Shown piece after piece: positions 1-8,998 of a stretch of DNA of 64,000 bases. The position numbers and the translations under genes were made by a program. The stretch spans positions 51,023 through 115,022 of the forward strand of contig CAJJAM010000030.1 in assembly GCA_905182235.1 (NCBI GenBank), written 5' to 3'. The stretch comes from SAR86 cluster bacterium SAR86B. Lineage in GTDB: Bacteria; Pseudomonadota; Gammaproteobacteria; Magnimaribacterales; Magnimaribacteraceae. The first letter of the stretch is position 1. Every line of letters starts with the position of its first letter. Below the pieces are notes generated by a model. It worked only from the letters and a program-made list of their open reading frames with translations. It ran no database searches and was not told where the DNA came from.

Positions 1-348
1 GGTGGCACTCAGCAGCTACCAAGACTTGTTGGAGAGGGATGGGCCAAAAGGATTATTCTTGGCGGAGAGCAAATTAAAGCAAACCAAGCATTAACGATTG
101 GCCTAGTAGAAGAAGTTACCGCTTCAGGAAAAAGTTTAGAAAAAGCTTTTAAACTAGCTGAGCAAGCCAATAACCAAAGCCCTACTTCGATATCAGCCTG
201 TAAGAAACTCATCCATGAAGCTCGGACCTCGAGTGAAAGTTACAGTAATGAAAAAGAACCTTTCGTAAATCTCTTTGATACCAACGACCAAGCCGAAGGT
301 GTATCAGCATTTCTAGAAAAACGAGATCCTAACTGGAAAAATGCCTGA
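1..348 (+). CDS. Enoyl-CoA hydratase/isomerase family protein, 3' part only
   Basis: The window opens inside this gene; 115 codons remain in frame 1 and end at TGA 346-348. The visible part is the C-terminal half of a crotonase-fold protein, including the usual stretch in which the enzyme region is followed by GLVEEV, then a helical tail ending in FLEKRDPNWKN. Enoyl-CoA hydratases add water to trans-2-enoyl-CoA in fatty-acid or branched-chain amino-acid breakdown. The stop overlaps the start of the 3-hydroxyisobutyryl-CoA hydrolase gene by 8 bases, so the two are co-transcribed and translationally coupled. With the next two genes this suggests the valine pathway (methacrylyl-CoA hydration), which is an inference because the catalytic N-terminal part is outside the window. 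Confidence 0.85.
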   Translation, partial: GGTQQLPRLVGEGWAKRIILGGEQIKANQALTIGLVEEVTASGKSLEKAFKLAEQANNQSPTSISACKKLIHEARTSSESYSNEKEPFVNLFDTNDQAEGVSAFLEKRDPNWKNA

Positions 349-1456
349 ATCAGATTTTATTCTAGTAAAAGAACTGGAAAATAATGAAGGCTATAAGACA
401 GGCTTCATAATTCTTAATTCTCCCGAAACCCTTAACTCCTTAACTCTTGATATGGTTAAAGACATATTAGATCAGCTAAAAAAATGGGCGGATGACCCAT
501 ATCTTGCTGCCGTCAGTATAGAAGGAGCTGGAGAAAAAGCTTTCTGTGCAGGCGGCGATATCAGAGCCTTGTATGAATCAATGTTGCAGCATCCCGGCGG
601 TCCTAACCCATTTTCTGAAGAATTCTTTGAACAAGAATATCGATTGGATTATATGATACATACTTACCCTAAACCTGTTATTTGTTGGGTGGATGGTTTA
701 GCCATGGGGGGTGGTGTAGGACTGGTATTGGGAAGTGATTTTAAACTCAGCACAGAAAGAACTGGTTTTGCCATGCCCGAAATTGGGGTTGGTTTATTTC
801 CTGATGTTGGCTTTACTTCTTACATAAATAAACTCCCAAAAGGAGTGGCCATGTTCTTGATGCTAACAGCAACAAAAATAAATGCTGCTGATACGCAAGC
901 CATCGGTCTGACGGATTATTTTTTGCACAGCACAAAGAAACAAGAATTTGATAAGAAACTTTCTGGAATCAACTGGATGAAAGACTCTTTTTCTAACGTG
1001 CACCTTATAAGTTCATTATTGGAGTCATTAGAGCAAAAAGAAGGATTGGGCCTTGAGTCGGAAATTAAACCAAGACTAAAGAAAATAGAGTCTTTGATGG
1101 ATGGCAGCTCTTTGCGTGAAGTTTCAGAGAATTTATTACATCTAAAAACAGATGATTCATGGCTACAAAAAGCTGTCAGAGGATTTGAAGGAGGAAGCCC
1201 TACTTCAGCTTTCATCATATGGGACCAATGCGTAAGAGCTGCAGAATTGAATCTAAAAGAAGTTTTCCAATACGAGTTAGACTTAGCCATACAAGTTACA
1301 AGACACCCTGATTTCACTGAAGGCATTAGAGCTGCGATTATTGAAAAAGACAACAATCCTCAATGGAAATATGATGAGATAAATAATGTACCCACAGAAT
1401 GGATAAAAGAACACTTGGAACCTGCGTGGGATGTAAACCCTTTAGAGGACCTTTAA
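341..1456 (+). CDS. 3-hydroxyisobutyryl-CoA hydrolase (HIBCH type)
   Basis: A 371-residue crotonase-fold protein. It hydrolyses 3-hydroxyisobutyryl-CoA to 3-hydroxyisobutyrate and CoA in valine degradation, in the cytoplasm. Visible motifs are CAGGDIR at residues 69-75, the oxyanion-hole stretch MGGGVGL at 122-128 and PEIGVGLFPDVG at 146-157, whose Glu147 and Asp155 sit where HIBCH-type hydrolases carry catalytic acids. Length matches the HIBCH family (about 350-380) and exceeds plain enoyl-CoA hydratases (about 260), because of the C-terminal HIBCH extension. The ATG overlaps the preceding hydratase stop by 8 bases, and the dehydrogenase for its product follows after 13 bases. The neighbour that uses its product makes the assignment firm. 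Confidence 0.9.
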   Translation: MPESDFILVKELENNEGYKTGFIILNSPETLNSLTLDMVKDILDQLKKWADDPYLAAVSIEGAGEKAFCAGGDIRALYESMLQHPGGPNPFSEEFFEQEYRLDYMIHTYPKPVICWVDGLAMGGGVGLVLGSDFKLSTERTGFAMPEIGVGLFPDVGFTSYINKLPKGVAMFLMLTATKINAADTQAIGLTDYFLHSTKKQEFDKKLSGINWMKDSFSNVHLISSLLESLEQKEGLGLESEIKPRLKKIESLMDGSSLREVSENLLHLKTDDSWLQKAVRGFEGGSPTSAFIIWDQCVRAAELNLKEVFQYELDLAIQVTRHPDFTEGIRAAIIEKDNNPQWKYDEINNVPTEWIKEHLEPAWDVNPLEDL

Positions 1457-1469
1457 CTAAGGAGTGAGA

Positions 1470-2351
1470 ATGAACAAAATTGGATTTATTGGATTGGGCA
1501 ACATGGGAGGTCCTATGGCTTCAAATCTTGTTGCCTCAGGATTAAGCGTTACTGGTTATGATCTAAATGAAGAAGCAAATCTTCTTGCCAAAGACAACGG
1601 CATACAAATTTCCTCTAATATTGAGTCTCTAATTGAAGACATCGATGTCTTGATTACCATGCTGCCTGCAAGCGAACACGTGGAGAAGGTCTATTTAGGA
1701 GAAAATCTACTGGATAAATTAGATAAATCTATTTTGATAATTGATTGCTCAACTATAGCCCCTGAAATCTCTGTAAAAGTTGCTTCAGCTGCAAAAGAAA
1801 AGGGACTTGAGATGATTGACGCCCCTGTTTCTGGTGGGGTTGCTGGAGCTCATGCTGGAACATTAACTTTCATTACCGGGGGCTCTCCAAAAAGCATAGA
1901 GCTTGCAACACCTGTGCTTAAAAAAATGGGAAATCAAGTCCTCCACGCTGGCAATAATGGATCAGGTCAGATAGCAAAGATCTGTAATAATATGTTACTT
2001 GCTGTCCATATGTGCGGGACAGCAGAAGCTATTGCTCTGGGTGTAAAAAATGGTCTTGATCCAAGCGTTATATCTAAAATTATGCAAAGCAGTTCTGGAA
2101 ATAACTGGTCTTTGGAGAAATACAATCCGTTTCCAGGAATAATGCCTAACGCGCCTTCTAGCAATGAATACAAAGGAGGGTTTTTAAATAAACTGATGTT
2201 AAAGGACTTAGGTTTGGCAGCACAAATCTCTAAAAACTCTGACGCAGAGACTCCCATGGGAGATAAAGCACGGGAACTTTATGAAGAACTATCAGAGTTA
2301 GGCTTAGGAGAATTAGACTTTTCAAGCATTCAAAAGAAATACAATAATTAA
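1470..2351 (+). CDS. mmsB: 3-hydroxyisobutyrate dehydrogenase
   Basis: A 293-residue beta-hydroxyacid dehydrogenase that oxidises 3-hydroxyisobutyrate to methylmalonate semialdehyde with NAD+. The Rossmann motif GFIGLGNMG lies at residues 5-13, the substrate-binding DAPVSGG at 127-133 region, and the catalytic lysine at about residue 170 in KICNNML. A GTG at 1464 is in frame, but an AAGGAG ribosome site at 1458-1463 is spaced correctly for the ATG at 1470, so I use the ATG. Third gene of the valine operon. The next enzyme, methylmalonate-semialdehyde dehydrogenase, is not in the window. Related family members act on tartronate semialdehyde; the upstream hydrolase favours hydroxyisobutyrate. 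Confidence 0.92.
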   Translation: MNKIGFIGLGNMGGPMASNLVASGLSVTGYDLNEEANLLAKDNGIQISSNIESLIEDIDVLITMLPASEHVEKVYLGENLLDKLDKSILIIDCSTIAPEISVKVASAAKEKGLEMIDAPVSGGVAGAHAGTLTFITGGSPKSIELATPVLKKMGNQVLHAGNNGSGQIAKICNNMLLAVHMCGTAEAIALGVKNGLDPSVISKIMQSSSGNNWSLEKYNPFPGIMPNAPSSNEYKGGFLNKLMLKDLGLAAQISKNSDAETPMGDKARELYEELSELGLGELDFSSIQKKYNN

Positions 2352-2389
2352 ATCAATATTACTATTCTGTTAGTCCTGGTGTTAGAAGC

Positions 2390-2395
2390 TATAAT
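2390..2395 (+). promoter_or_regulatory. Putative -10 element for the LolA-like/barrel/RND cassette
   Basis: A perfect TATAAT lies 40 bases before the ATG at 2435, in the 83-base gap after the valine operon. A -35 is weak: CTGTTA at 2367-2372 gives a 17-base spacer but matches TTGACA at only three positions. The gap suggests the cassette has its own promoter. Confidence 0.4.
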
Positions 2396-2434
2396 ACGTG
2401 TTCAAGTATTATCTAAAATTTAAAAGGAAGAAAA

Positions 2435-3226
2435 ATGAATTTTACTTCAGTTATGAAATCAACTTTTTTTGCTTTATTCCTTCTTTCTTCTTCTTTTAGC
2501 TTCGCTGACGATTCATTAAAGGGCCTTGAAATAGCAATCAAAGCAGATAAAACATCTGATGGATTTGTTGATAGCCAATCAACCATGGAGATGCAGCTAA
2601 CAAACAGAAAAGGCAATGTTGTAACTCGAAAGATGAAATCAAAACGACTTGAAATGAAGGGCGATGGAGATAAATCTCTTATAATCTTTGAGAGCCCAAG
2701 GGACGTTAAAGGAGTCGCTATTCTTAGCTTTTCTCATAAGACTTCAGCTGACGATCAGTGGCTCTATTTACCAGCTTTAAAAAGAGTAAAAAGGATTGCT
2801 TCAAAAAATAAATCAGGGCCTTTTTTAGGAAGTGAATACACCTTTGAAGATTTATCTTCTCAGGAAGTAGAAAAATTTTCTTACCTTTTTTTAAGAGATG
2901 AAGATCTTGATGGCCAGCCCAATCATGTCATTGAAAGAACCCCTTTAGATCCTTACTCAGGTTACACCAAGCAAATTGTTTGGATAGATAAGAAAAATTT
3001 TCTTGTTCAAAAAGTGGAGTACTACGACAGAAAGTCTTTTCACCTAAAAACAGGAACCTTCTCAGGCTACAAGAAATATTTAGATAAAATCTGGCAAGCT
3101 TCACGCATGGAAATCGTTAATCATCAGAACAAAAAAAAGACTGTGTTAATTTTTAAAGATATTGCTTATAAGACCGGACTGTCAGATAAAGATTTTTCTC
3201 AAAATAGTTTAAAAAGATCTAGATAA
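2435..3226 (+). CDS. LolA-like periplasmic protein (outer-membrane lipoprotein-sorting type)
   Basis: A 263-residue exported protein with a cleavable signal peptide (basic start, hydrophobic run at about 7-21, likely cleavage after SFA). The body resembles the LolA-like fold annotated as outer membrane lipoprotein-sorting protein: repeated amphipathic strands, a KRLEMKG region, LPALKRVKRI, and FLGSEYTFEDL. Such proteins bind acyl chains in a half-barrel and often sit next to RND/MMPL exporters. The next gene starts on the base after this stop, and an RND transporter follows. A role as a periplasmic lipid or lipoprotein carrier between that transporter and the outer membrane is inference; it is not LolA itself, which has different length and context. 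AAGGAAG precedes the ATG. Confidence 0.8.
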   Translation: MNFTSVMKSTFFALFLLSSSFSFADDSLKGLEIAIKADKTSDGFVDSQSTMEMQLTNRKGNVVTRKMKSKRLEMKGDGDKSLIIFESPRDVKGVAILSFSHKTSADDQWLYLPALKRVKRIASKNKSGPFLGSEYTFEDLSSQEVEKFSYLFLRDEDLDGQPNHVIERTPLDPYSGYTKQIVWIDKKNFLVQKVEYYDRKSFHLKTGTFSGYKKYLDKIWQASRMEIVNHQNKKKTVLIFKDIAYKTGLSDKDFSQNSLKRSR

Positions 3227-4444
3227 ATGCAACCAATAAAATTAAATATAAGTGTGAAAACATTTATTTTTTTAATTCTAGCTATATTTTCTGCAACTTC
3301 ATATGGAGAAATAGAGTTATTGGGAGAAGCGTCCATCGAGATAAGAAGTTTTCAAAATGAAGGCCTTTTTGGCCAAGAAAAAAATCATTCTTCCTTCACC
3401 TTTTCTCCAGAACTCTACTTTGAATCAGAGAATGGAAAAGATTTTTTTTCCATCAAACCTAAATTCAGGAAAGATGCTGAAGACAATGAAAGAAATCTTG
3501 AAGACCTTCAAGAGTTTCAATGGACGCACGTAGGTAAAAATTATGAAACCAAGATAGGTATAAGAAAGGACTTCTGGGGAGTGACAGAGACAGTTCATAG
3601 AGTAGATATACTTAACCAGACGGATTCGGTGGATGGCTTCGATGGCGAAGATAAATTAGGCCAGCCAATGATAAATCTATCTCTAGAAAGAGAATGGGGG
3701 GTGTTGGATCTATATGCGCTTATAGGGTCTCGTGAAAGAACTTTTGCAGGCGAGAAAGGCAGGTTAAGAACTCCATTTATAGTGGATACCCATAATCCTA
3801 TGTATGAATCCAATGAAGAAGAGAACAGAATCGATTTTGCCGTAAGGTGGAACCATTACTTCAATGATCTTGAATTGGCTATTTCCCACTTCTCTGGAAC
3901 CACCAGAGAGCCTTTGTTGATTCCCACTCCAGAAGGCAACTCTATAAAACTATTGCCTAAGTACGATCTCATCGATCAAACGGGATTGGAGGCTTTGTAT
4001 ATTATAGAGGGGTGGGTCTTAAAACTTGAGGCGATTACTCGTTCAGGTCAAGACGATAGGTTTACAGCTTTGACAACCGGTTTTGAGTACACGCAAACGG
4101 GGATTTTTGACACCTCTCTGGATCTAGGTTGGATTATTGAGCTCAATCATGATGACAGAGAAGACCATTCTCCGCACGCAATAGGAACCAGATTTTCCTT
4201 CAATGATATTGATGACAGCCAGCTCCTCTTGGGTGTCTTATGGAATGAATCTACCGGGGAAACTAATGTCTTTATCGAAGGTTCAAAGCGAATCGGGGCC
4301 AGAACCAAATTAAGTATTGAGGGTGTGATTTTTAACGGAGGGAAAAAGGTCGAAAGAAATAATTTTGACTTTAATAATGTTAACCCTTTAGATTTCCTGC
4401 AAGAAGAAGATTTCTTGAGAATGGAACTAACTATTTTCCTATAG
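3227..4444 (+). CDS. Predicted outer-membrane beta-barrel protein of unknown function
   Basis: I do not recognise the family. The 405-residue product has a signal peptide (hydrophobic segment about 12-24, cleavage near TSYG/E) and then alternating polar/hydrophobic stretches rich in Asp, Glu, Phe and Trp, typical of a transmembrane barrel, with no membrane helix. It ends in MELTIFL, a hydrophobic/aromatic C-terminal strand like the beta-signal read by the Bam complex, although the last residue is Leu, not Phe. ATG directly abuts the preceding stop, and the RND gene follows after 6 bases, so the three are one operon. Position suggests the outer-membrane part of an export route. A DUF1302-like or alginate-export-like barrel is a possible relative. 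Confidence 0.65.
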   Translation: MQPIKLNISVKTFIFLILAIFSATSYGEIELLGEASIEIRSFQNEGLFGQEKNHSSFTFSPELYFESENGKDFFSIKPKFRKDAEDNERNLEDLQEFQWTHVGKNYETKIGIRKDFWGVTETVHRVDILNQTDSVDGFDGEDKLGQPMINLSLEREWGVLDLYALIGSRERTFAGEKGRLRTPFIVDTHNPMYESNEEENRIDFAVRWNHYFNDLELAISHFSGTTREPLLIPTPEGNSIKLLPKYDLIDQTGLEALYIIEGWVLKLEAITRSGQDDRFTALTTGFEYTQTGIFDTSLDLGWIIELNHDDREDHSPHAIGTRFSFNDIDDSQLLLGVLWNESTGETNVFIEGSKRIGARTKLSIEGVIFNGGKKVERNNFDFNNVNPLDFLQEEDFLRMELTIFL

Positions 4445-4450
4445 AAGATT

Positions 4451-6757
4451 ATGAATACAACAAAGAATTTTACTGAAACTTGTGCAGAAAAAATAATTCA
4501 GTACAGATATTTATCAATACTCTTTTGTTTAATCCTCTTAGTAACCTCTTTTCGTGGGGTTGGCGGGATTGCTTTCTCACCCGATACAGAGCAATTTTTT
4601 CCCGAAGATTATCCTATAGCCGAAAACCATCTTCAGATTGAAGATACTTTCTATTCTAGTGATAGCGTTATTATTGCGCTCGGCGTTGATGAAGGAACAG
4701 TATTTGAACCTCGAATACTAAATTTAATTGAAGAAATTACCAATAAAGCCTGGAGCACACCTCATTCAATAAGGGTTGATTCACTAAGCAACTTCTCTTT
4801 TGTAAGGGCAGAAGGTGACGACCTTATAGTCGAGCCATTTATTGAAGAATCTCTTCAATGGAACCAGGAGAAAATTAATGAAAGATCTGCTCTGATAGAA
4901 AAAGAAGAACAGGCGTACGGAACTATTCTGTCAAAAGACAAACAAACAACGTTCATCAATATAAGTATTGATGCCCCAAAAGATGACGTAGAAAAAGAAT
5001 ATGCAGAATCCATGGAACATATTTTTGCTTTTATGGATCCTTTAAAAGAAGATTATCCAGAGGCGGACATAAGATACGCTGGTATTGTTTACGTGGAATA
5101 TTTAAGTCCGTTAATAATAAAAGCTGAAATGCCCATCCTTATCCCAACTTTACTGTTTGTAATTTTATTATCACTTTTTATCTTATTGAGAAACGTAGCA
5201 GCAGTAATAGGCTCTCTGATGGTTATTGTATTCAGCGTGATCGCCTCGGTGGGAATACTGGGTCATTTTAATACCACTGTGTCGCAACCATTCTTAATGG
5301 TTGTCATAGTGGTGGCGACGTTAGCCGTAGCTGACTGCGTTCATTTATTTAACGTCTATTTTCAAAGTAAGTTAGAGAAAAGTACCAAGGATTCGATTAT
5401 TAAAAGTTTGCAGTTAAATCTAGAACCTTTACTGCTGACTTCTCTGACAACATCGATAGGGTTTCTTTGTTTGAACCTGGCTCCAATACCTGCACTTAGA
5501 GTTGTAGCGAACGGTATAGTTATCGGCGTTTTAGCTGCGTTTATATTTTCTATATTCTTTCTTGCTCCATTAATGAGCTTTTTTAATGTTAAAGCGTCCA
5601 GTCAAATTGAGAATCAAACAAAACTATCGAGAAGAGTTGGTCAATTTAGCTTAAAAAACAGAAAAAAAATTATTTGGTTAGTGCCTCTATTTTCAATCTT
5701 CTTTATGTCTTTTATTCCTCTCAATGAAACTAAAGACAATCCAATGGAATTTTATTCGGATAGATTCACATCAGTAACAGAAGACACGAAGTGGCTTGCA
5801 AAAAGGCTTGGAGGAACCTTTTTAGTAACTTATGAATACGTTAGTGAAGATCTAATCAGTGACCCTGAATACTTACGTCAGTTGGATGACCTTACAAGTT
5901 GGTTGGAAAAACAAGACGAAGTTCTATCGGTAAATTCATTATCTAAAATAATTAAGAACCTAAATAGAACACTTAACGGAGATGATCAATCATGGTACGT
6001 CATTCCTGAAGACTCTGAATTAATTGCACAATATTTATTCTTCTATGAAATGTCACTTCCTTTTGGTCTTGATTTAGCAAGTTCCATTAATCAAGAAAGG
6101 ACTTCTACGAAGATCACAGTTTCTCTAAAAGAGATAGACAGTAAAGCGTTCATAAAATTTTACGACAAGGTAGAAAACTACGCCAACCTATCTATTGTGT
6201 CTGGTAATTTATCTGAAGGCGGGGGAACGAGATCCGTTATGTCTTTCATGGGCATGATTCTTGCTGAGCAACTCTTATATGCGCTTATTATCGGATTTGT
6301 TGTCATTACTTTGACCATTGCACTCTTTTATCGATCCTTAAGCACAGGACTCATAACTGCAATTCCGAATGTACTGCCCATAGGGGTAGCTTTTGGGATC
6401 TGGGGCATCTTTAGCTCAAACGTTAGTATGCTTGTTAGCCTTGGTATAGGTTGTACCCTGGGAATAGTCGTAGATTTTTCTGTTCATTTTTTGAGCAAAT
6501 ATTTACACGCAAGGCGAGACTTAGGTCTTACTGCAGAAGAGTCAATTCTTTATGCATTTGAAACTGTTGGTTTTCCTTTAACCATAATGACGGTTTCATT
6601 GTGTTTAGGTTTTGCTGTTCTTCTGCTGGCCAGCTTTATGCCTCTTCGTGGCTTTGCTGGTATTACAATGGTTTCCTTTGTGGCTGCTTTGATCATTGAT
6701 CTTTTACTTTTCCCAGCGATTCTAATAGCCTGGGATGGTAAGAAAAAATACAATTAA
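4451..6757 (+). CDS. RND superfamily (MMPL-type) exporter
   Basis: A 768-residue inner-membrane protein built as two repeats, each with one membrane helix, a large periplasmic loop, and five more helices (about 12 in total). The first loop covers roughly residues 50-225 and the second roughly 430-610. Helix motifs include TLAVADCVHLFNVYF in the first half and LGIGCTLGIVVDFSVHFL in the second, the places where RND proteins carry Asp residues for proton coupling; both Asp are present. Length fits the prokaryotic COG1033-type RND proteins and is shorter than AcrB-type drug pumps (about 1,050). These usually move lipids or hydrophobic molecules, consistent with the co-transcribed LolA-like protein and barrel. 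The substrate is unknown. Confidence 0.88.
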   Translation: MNTTKNFTETCAEKIIQYRYLSILFCLILLVTSFRGVGGIAFSPDTEQFFPEDYPIAENHLQIEDTFYSSDSVIIALGVDEGTVFEPRILNLIEEITNKAWSTPHSIRVDSLSNFSFVRAEGDDLIVEPFIEESLQWNQEKINERSALIEKEEQAYGTILSKDKQTTFINISIDAPKDDVEKEYAESMEHIFAFMDPLKEDYPEADIRYAGIVYVEYLSPLIIKAEMPILIPTLLFVILLSLFILLRNVAAVIGSLMVIVFSVIASVGILGHFNTTVSQPFLMVVIVVATLAVADCVHLFNVYFQSKLEKSTKDSIIKSLQLNLEPLLLTSLTTSIGFLCLNLAPIPALRVVANGIVIGVLAAFIFSIFFLAPLMSFFNVKASSQIENQTKLSRRVGQFSLKNRKKIIWLVPLFSIFFMSFIPLNETKDNPMEFYSDRFTSVTEDTKWLAKRLGGTFLVTYEYVSEDLISDPEYLRQLDDLTSWLEKQDEVLSVNSLSKIIKNLNRTLNGDDQSWYVIPEDSELIAQYLFFYEMSLPFGLDLASSINQERTSTKITVSLKEIDSKAFIKFYDKVENYANLSIVSGNLSEGGGTRSVMSFMGMILAEQLLYALIIGFVVITLTIALFYRSLSTGLITAIPNVLPIGVAFGIWGIFSSNVSMLVSLGIGCTLGIVVDFSVHFLSKYLHARRDLGLTAEESILYAFETVGFPLTIMTVSLCLGFAVLLLASFMPLRGFAGITMVSFVAALIIDLLLFPAILIAWDGKKKYN

Positions 6758-6826
6758 ATACGAAAGGTGTGCATAAAGAATAGACTATAAAATATAGTGT
6801 GTTCGATAATAACCAAGAGAAGAAAC

Positions 6827-7720
6827 ATGGGAATATCATCAGACTTTAAATACTCGAAATCTTTTATGACTATTAATGGTAAGAATTTAGCTTACGTTGA
6901 TTCAGGTGAAGGAGACCCAATAGTCTTCTTGCACGGCAATCCTACCTCCTCTTACTTATGGAGAAACGTCATGCCTCACCTTGAAGGAATGGGTCGCTTG
7001 ATTGCACCCGATCTGATTGGCATGGGAGATTCAGACAAGCTGGATAACTCTGGGCCAGGTCGATACACGTTCATCGAACATACTGAGTATTTATATGCAT
7101 TGCTTGAAGAACTGGATCTCAACAGCGTTACTTTAGTTATTCATGACTGGGGTTCTGCTCTAGGATTTAACTGGGCTGCTCTAAACCCAGATAAGATAAA
7201 ATCCATTGTCTATATGGAAGCAATAACTGGACCGATTGAGTCATGGGATGACTGGCCCGAGCAAGCAAGAAATATATTTCAACTCTTCAGATCAGATGCA
7301 GGAGAAGAATTAATTTTAGAGAAGAATTTCTTTGTTGAGAGGGTGTTCGCGGGAGATGTTGGCATGCACAGAGCTCTTGAAAAACAAGAATTAGATGCCT
7401 ACATTAAACCGTTCGAAAAAGAAGGTGAATCAAGGCGTCCGACGCTGACCTGGCCTAGACAAATTCCTATAGAAGGAGAGCCAACAGAAGTGGTTGAAAT
7501 AGTAAAAAATTACGCTAAATTTATGAGCGAAACGCAATTACCTAAATTATTTATAAACGCAGATCCTGGTTCAATTCTTATTGGAAAACAAAGGGAAGTA
7601 GCGAGAAAGTGGCCCAATCAAAAAGAAGTCACTGTAAACGGAGGCCATTTTATTCAAGAAGTATCTCCGGATGAAATAGGAGAATCTATAAAAGATTTTC
7701 TAATCGGTCTCAATAAGTAG
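6827..7720 (+). CDS. Haloalkane dehalogenase (subfamily II type)
   Basis: A 297-residue alpha/beta hydrolase that cleaves carbon-halogen bonds of haloalkanes to alcohol and halide with water. The full signature is visible: Asn38 in HGNPTSS and Trp108 for halide binding, nucleophile Asp107 in HDWGS, acid Glu131 in YMEAIT, and His274 in GGHFIQE. This Asp-His-Glu triad with Asn/Trp halide pair, at nearly the same positions as in LinB (Asn38, Asp108, Trp109, Glu132, His272, as I remember them), marks subfamily II. A GTG at 6797 is in frame, but the ATG at 6827 has an AAGAGAAGAA site and gives the family N-terminus. The natural substrate is unknown. The end overlaps the convergent MFS gene by 21 bases. 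Confidence 0.9.
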   Translation: MGISSDFKYSKSFMTINGKNLAYVDSGEGDPIVFLHGNPTSSYLWRNVMPHLEGMGRLIAPDLIGMGDSDKLDNSGPGRYTFIEHTEYLYALLEELDLNSVTLVIHDWGSALGFNWAALNPDKIKSIVYMEAITGPIESWDDWPEQARNIFQLFRSDAGEELILEKNFFVERVFAGDVGMHRALEKQELDAYIKPFEKEGESRRPTLTWPRQIPIEGEPTEVVEIVKNYAKFMSETQLPKLFINADPGSILIGKQREVARKWPNQKEVTVNGGHFIQEVSPDEIGESIKDFLIGLNK

Positions 7721-8971
7721 TTCTGGTTCCTTTTCATTTGATCTTGTCATGCTGGGAATGATAAATAAGCAGGGAATTAATATTATCGAACCAAGGATAA
7801 AGGACCCAGCGTAACCAAAAGCCGCGAAGCTCATAGGAGCAATTTGATTGCCTATTAATGTTGAAAAGTTAGCGAGCCCCATAAAAACACCAAAATTTGT
7901 TGCACTAGTTCTAGTAACGCATAACGACATTAGTAGAGCAAACATGATGACTTGAGAACCCACAACCGCTATATCCACTCCAAGTAAAATTAAAAACCCA
8001 TTTGAAGCTATTAACTCAACATCAGCTGTTCCTAGAAATAAATACAACAACAACTCTAAAAAAACAAAACCTAACAATAAATATCTACTGCCATAGAAAG
8101 ATACACCCACACCAACCAATAAGCCTATAGCTCCTCCTGTCCACATTCCCCATGGTCTTGCGGCCCCTATCTGCTCCCCCGTCCAAGCTAACTCTTCGAT
8201 AAAGAACTTATTAAAAAGGACATCATAAATACCAACACTAATTCCGCTTATTGTCATGAAAAGAAGTGCCCAAAGAGCAGGCTTAGTGTTAAACCCCTGC
8301 AGGATTTCAGATATTAATTCTTTTAAAGGCATCCTGTTCGCCTGCCTCACCTCTTCTTTTGAACCAACCTTATGATCTAGTTCTTGTGATAAGAGAGGAA
8401 CTAGCATTATGAGGCCTATCATTGCCATCAAAACCAACAGGCCGGCACTAACGCCAAAGCTCAAATATATCGCAACAGAAGCCGATAACCCTATGCCTTT
8501 TGCAAAAACCTTACTACCCCACATCAGTCCATTGGCTTTTCCTAAAGCCTTTTTTTCAAGGCTATCAGCAGCCAATGCATCAGTAGCGATATCTTGAGTT
8601 GCTACAAATAGATTATGTATGGCTAAGATGATTGCCATGCTCATGGAGTACTGTCCATTTTCAATAAAGAAAAGAGGAACTAAAGATAAAATCATTAATA
8701 GCTGACTTAGTAATATCCAGAACCTTCTTCTACCAAATCTAAGGACCGTAAATCCATCCACAAAAGGTCCTAAAAGAAATTTAATCGTCCACGGTATCAT
8801 TGTTATGGATAACAAAGATGATATCTCCAGAATAGAAGCCCCTTGAACAGTTAAATAGGTTGTCAGGCCAAACCCTAGAAAACCTGCAGGAAGACCTTGA
8901 GCAAAATAAAGAGCACTTAAAGAGAATAAGTGCCACGGAGATCCGTAAGCCAGTAATCTAGAATTTTTCAT
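7700..8971 (-). CDS. MFS transporter, AmpG-like
   Basis: A 423-residue protein with about 12 membrane helices. The N-terminus (SALYFAQGLPAGFLG) and the loop TQDIATDALAADSL match the AmpG/acetyl-CoA-transporter branch of the major facilitator superfamily, in which AmpG imports anhydromuropeptides during cell-wall recycling. The basic loop FGRRRFWI after helix 2-3 is the usual MFS signature. Whether it carries muropeptides is not certain, since this branch includes other small-molecule carriers. Its end overlaps the haloalkane dehalogenase end on the other strand by 21 bases. The start ATG is on the minus strand at 8971, 27 bases downstream of the luciferase-like gene's stop, so those two may share a transcript. 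Confidence 0.75.
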   Translation of the reverse strand: MKNSRLLAYGSPWHLFSLSALYFAQGLPAGFLGFGLTTYLTVQGASILEISSLLSITMIPWTIKFLLGPFVDGFTVLRFGRRRFWILLSQLLMILSLVPLFFIENGQYSMSMAIILAIHNLFVATQDIATDALAADSLEKKALGKANGLMWGSKVFAKGIGLSASVAIYLSFGVSAGLLVLMAMIGLIMLVPLLSQELDHKVGSKEEVRQANRMPLKELISEILQGFNTKPALWALLFMTISGISVGIYDVLFNKFFIEELAWTGEQIGAARPWGMWTGGAIGLLVGVGVSFYGSRYLLLGFVFLELLLYLFLGTADVELIASNGFLILLGVDIAVVGSQVIMFALLMSLCVTRTSATNFGVFMGLANFSTLIGNQIAPMSFAAFGYAGSFILGSIILIPCLFIIPSMTRSNEKEPELLIETD

Positions 8972-8998
8972 TTATCAATGGTTCTGTGTAAGCTTTTC

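Noticed and set aside
916-1356. Long open frame opposite the HIBCH gene
   Set aside because: It is an antisense shadow of a well-supported gene; similar shadows oppose many other genes here.
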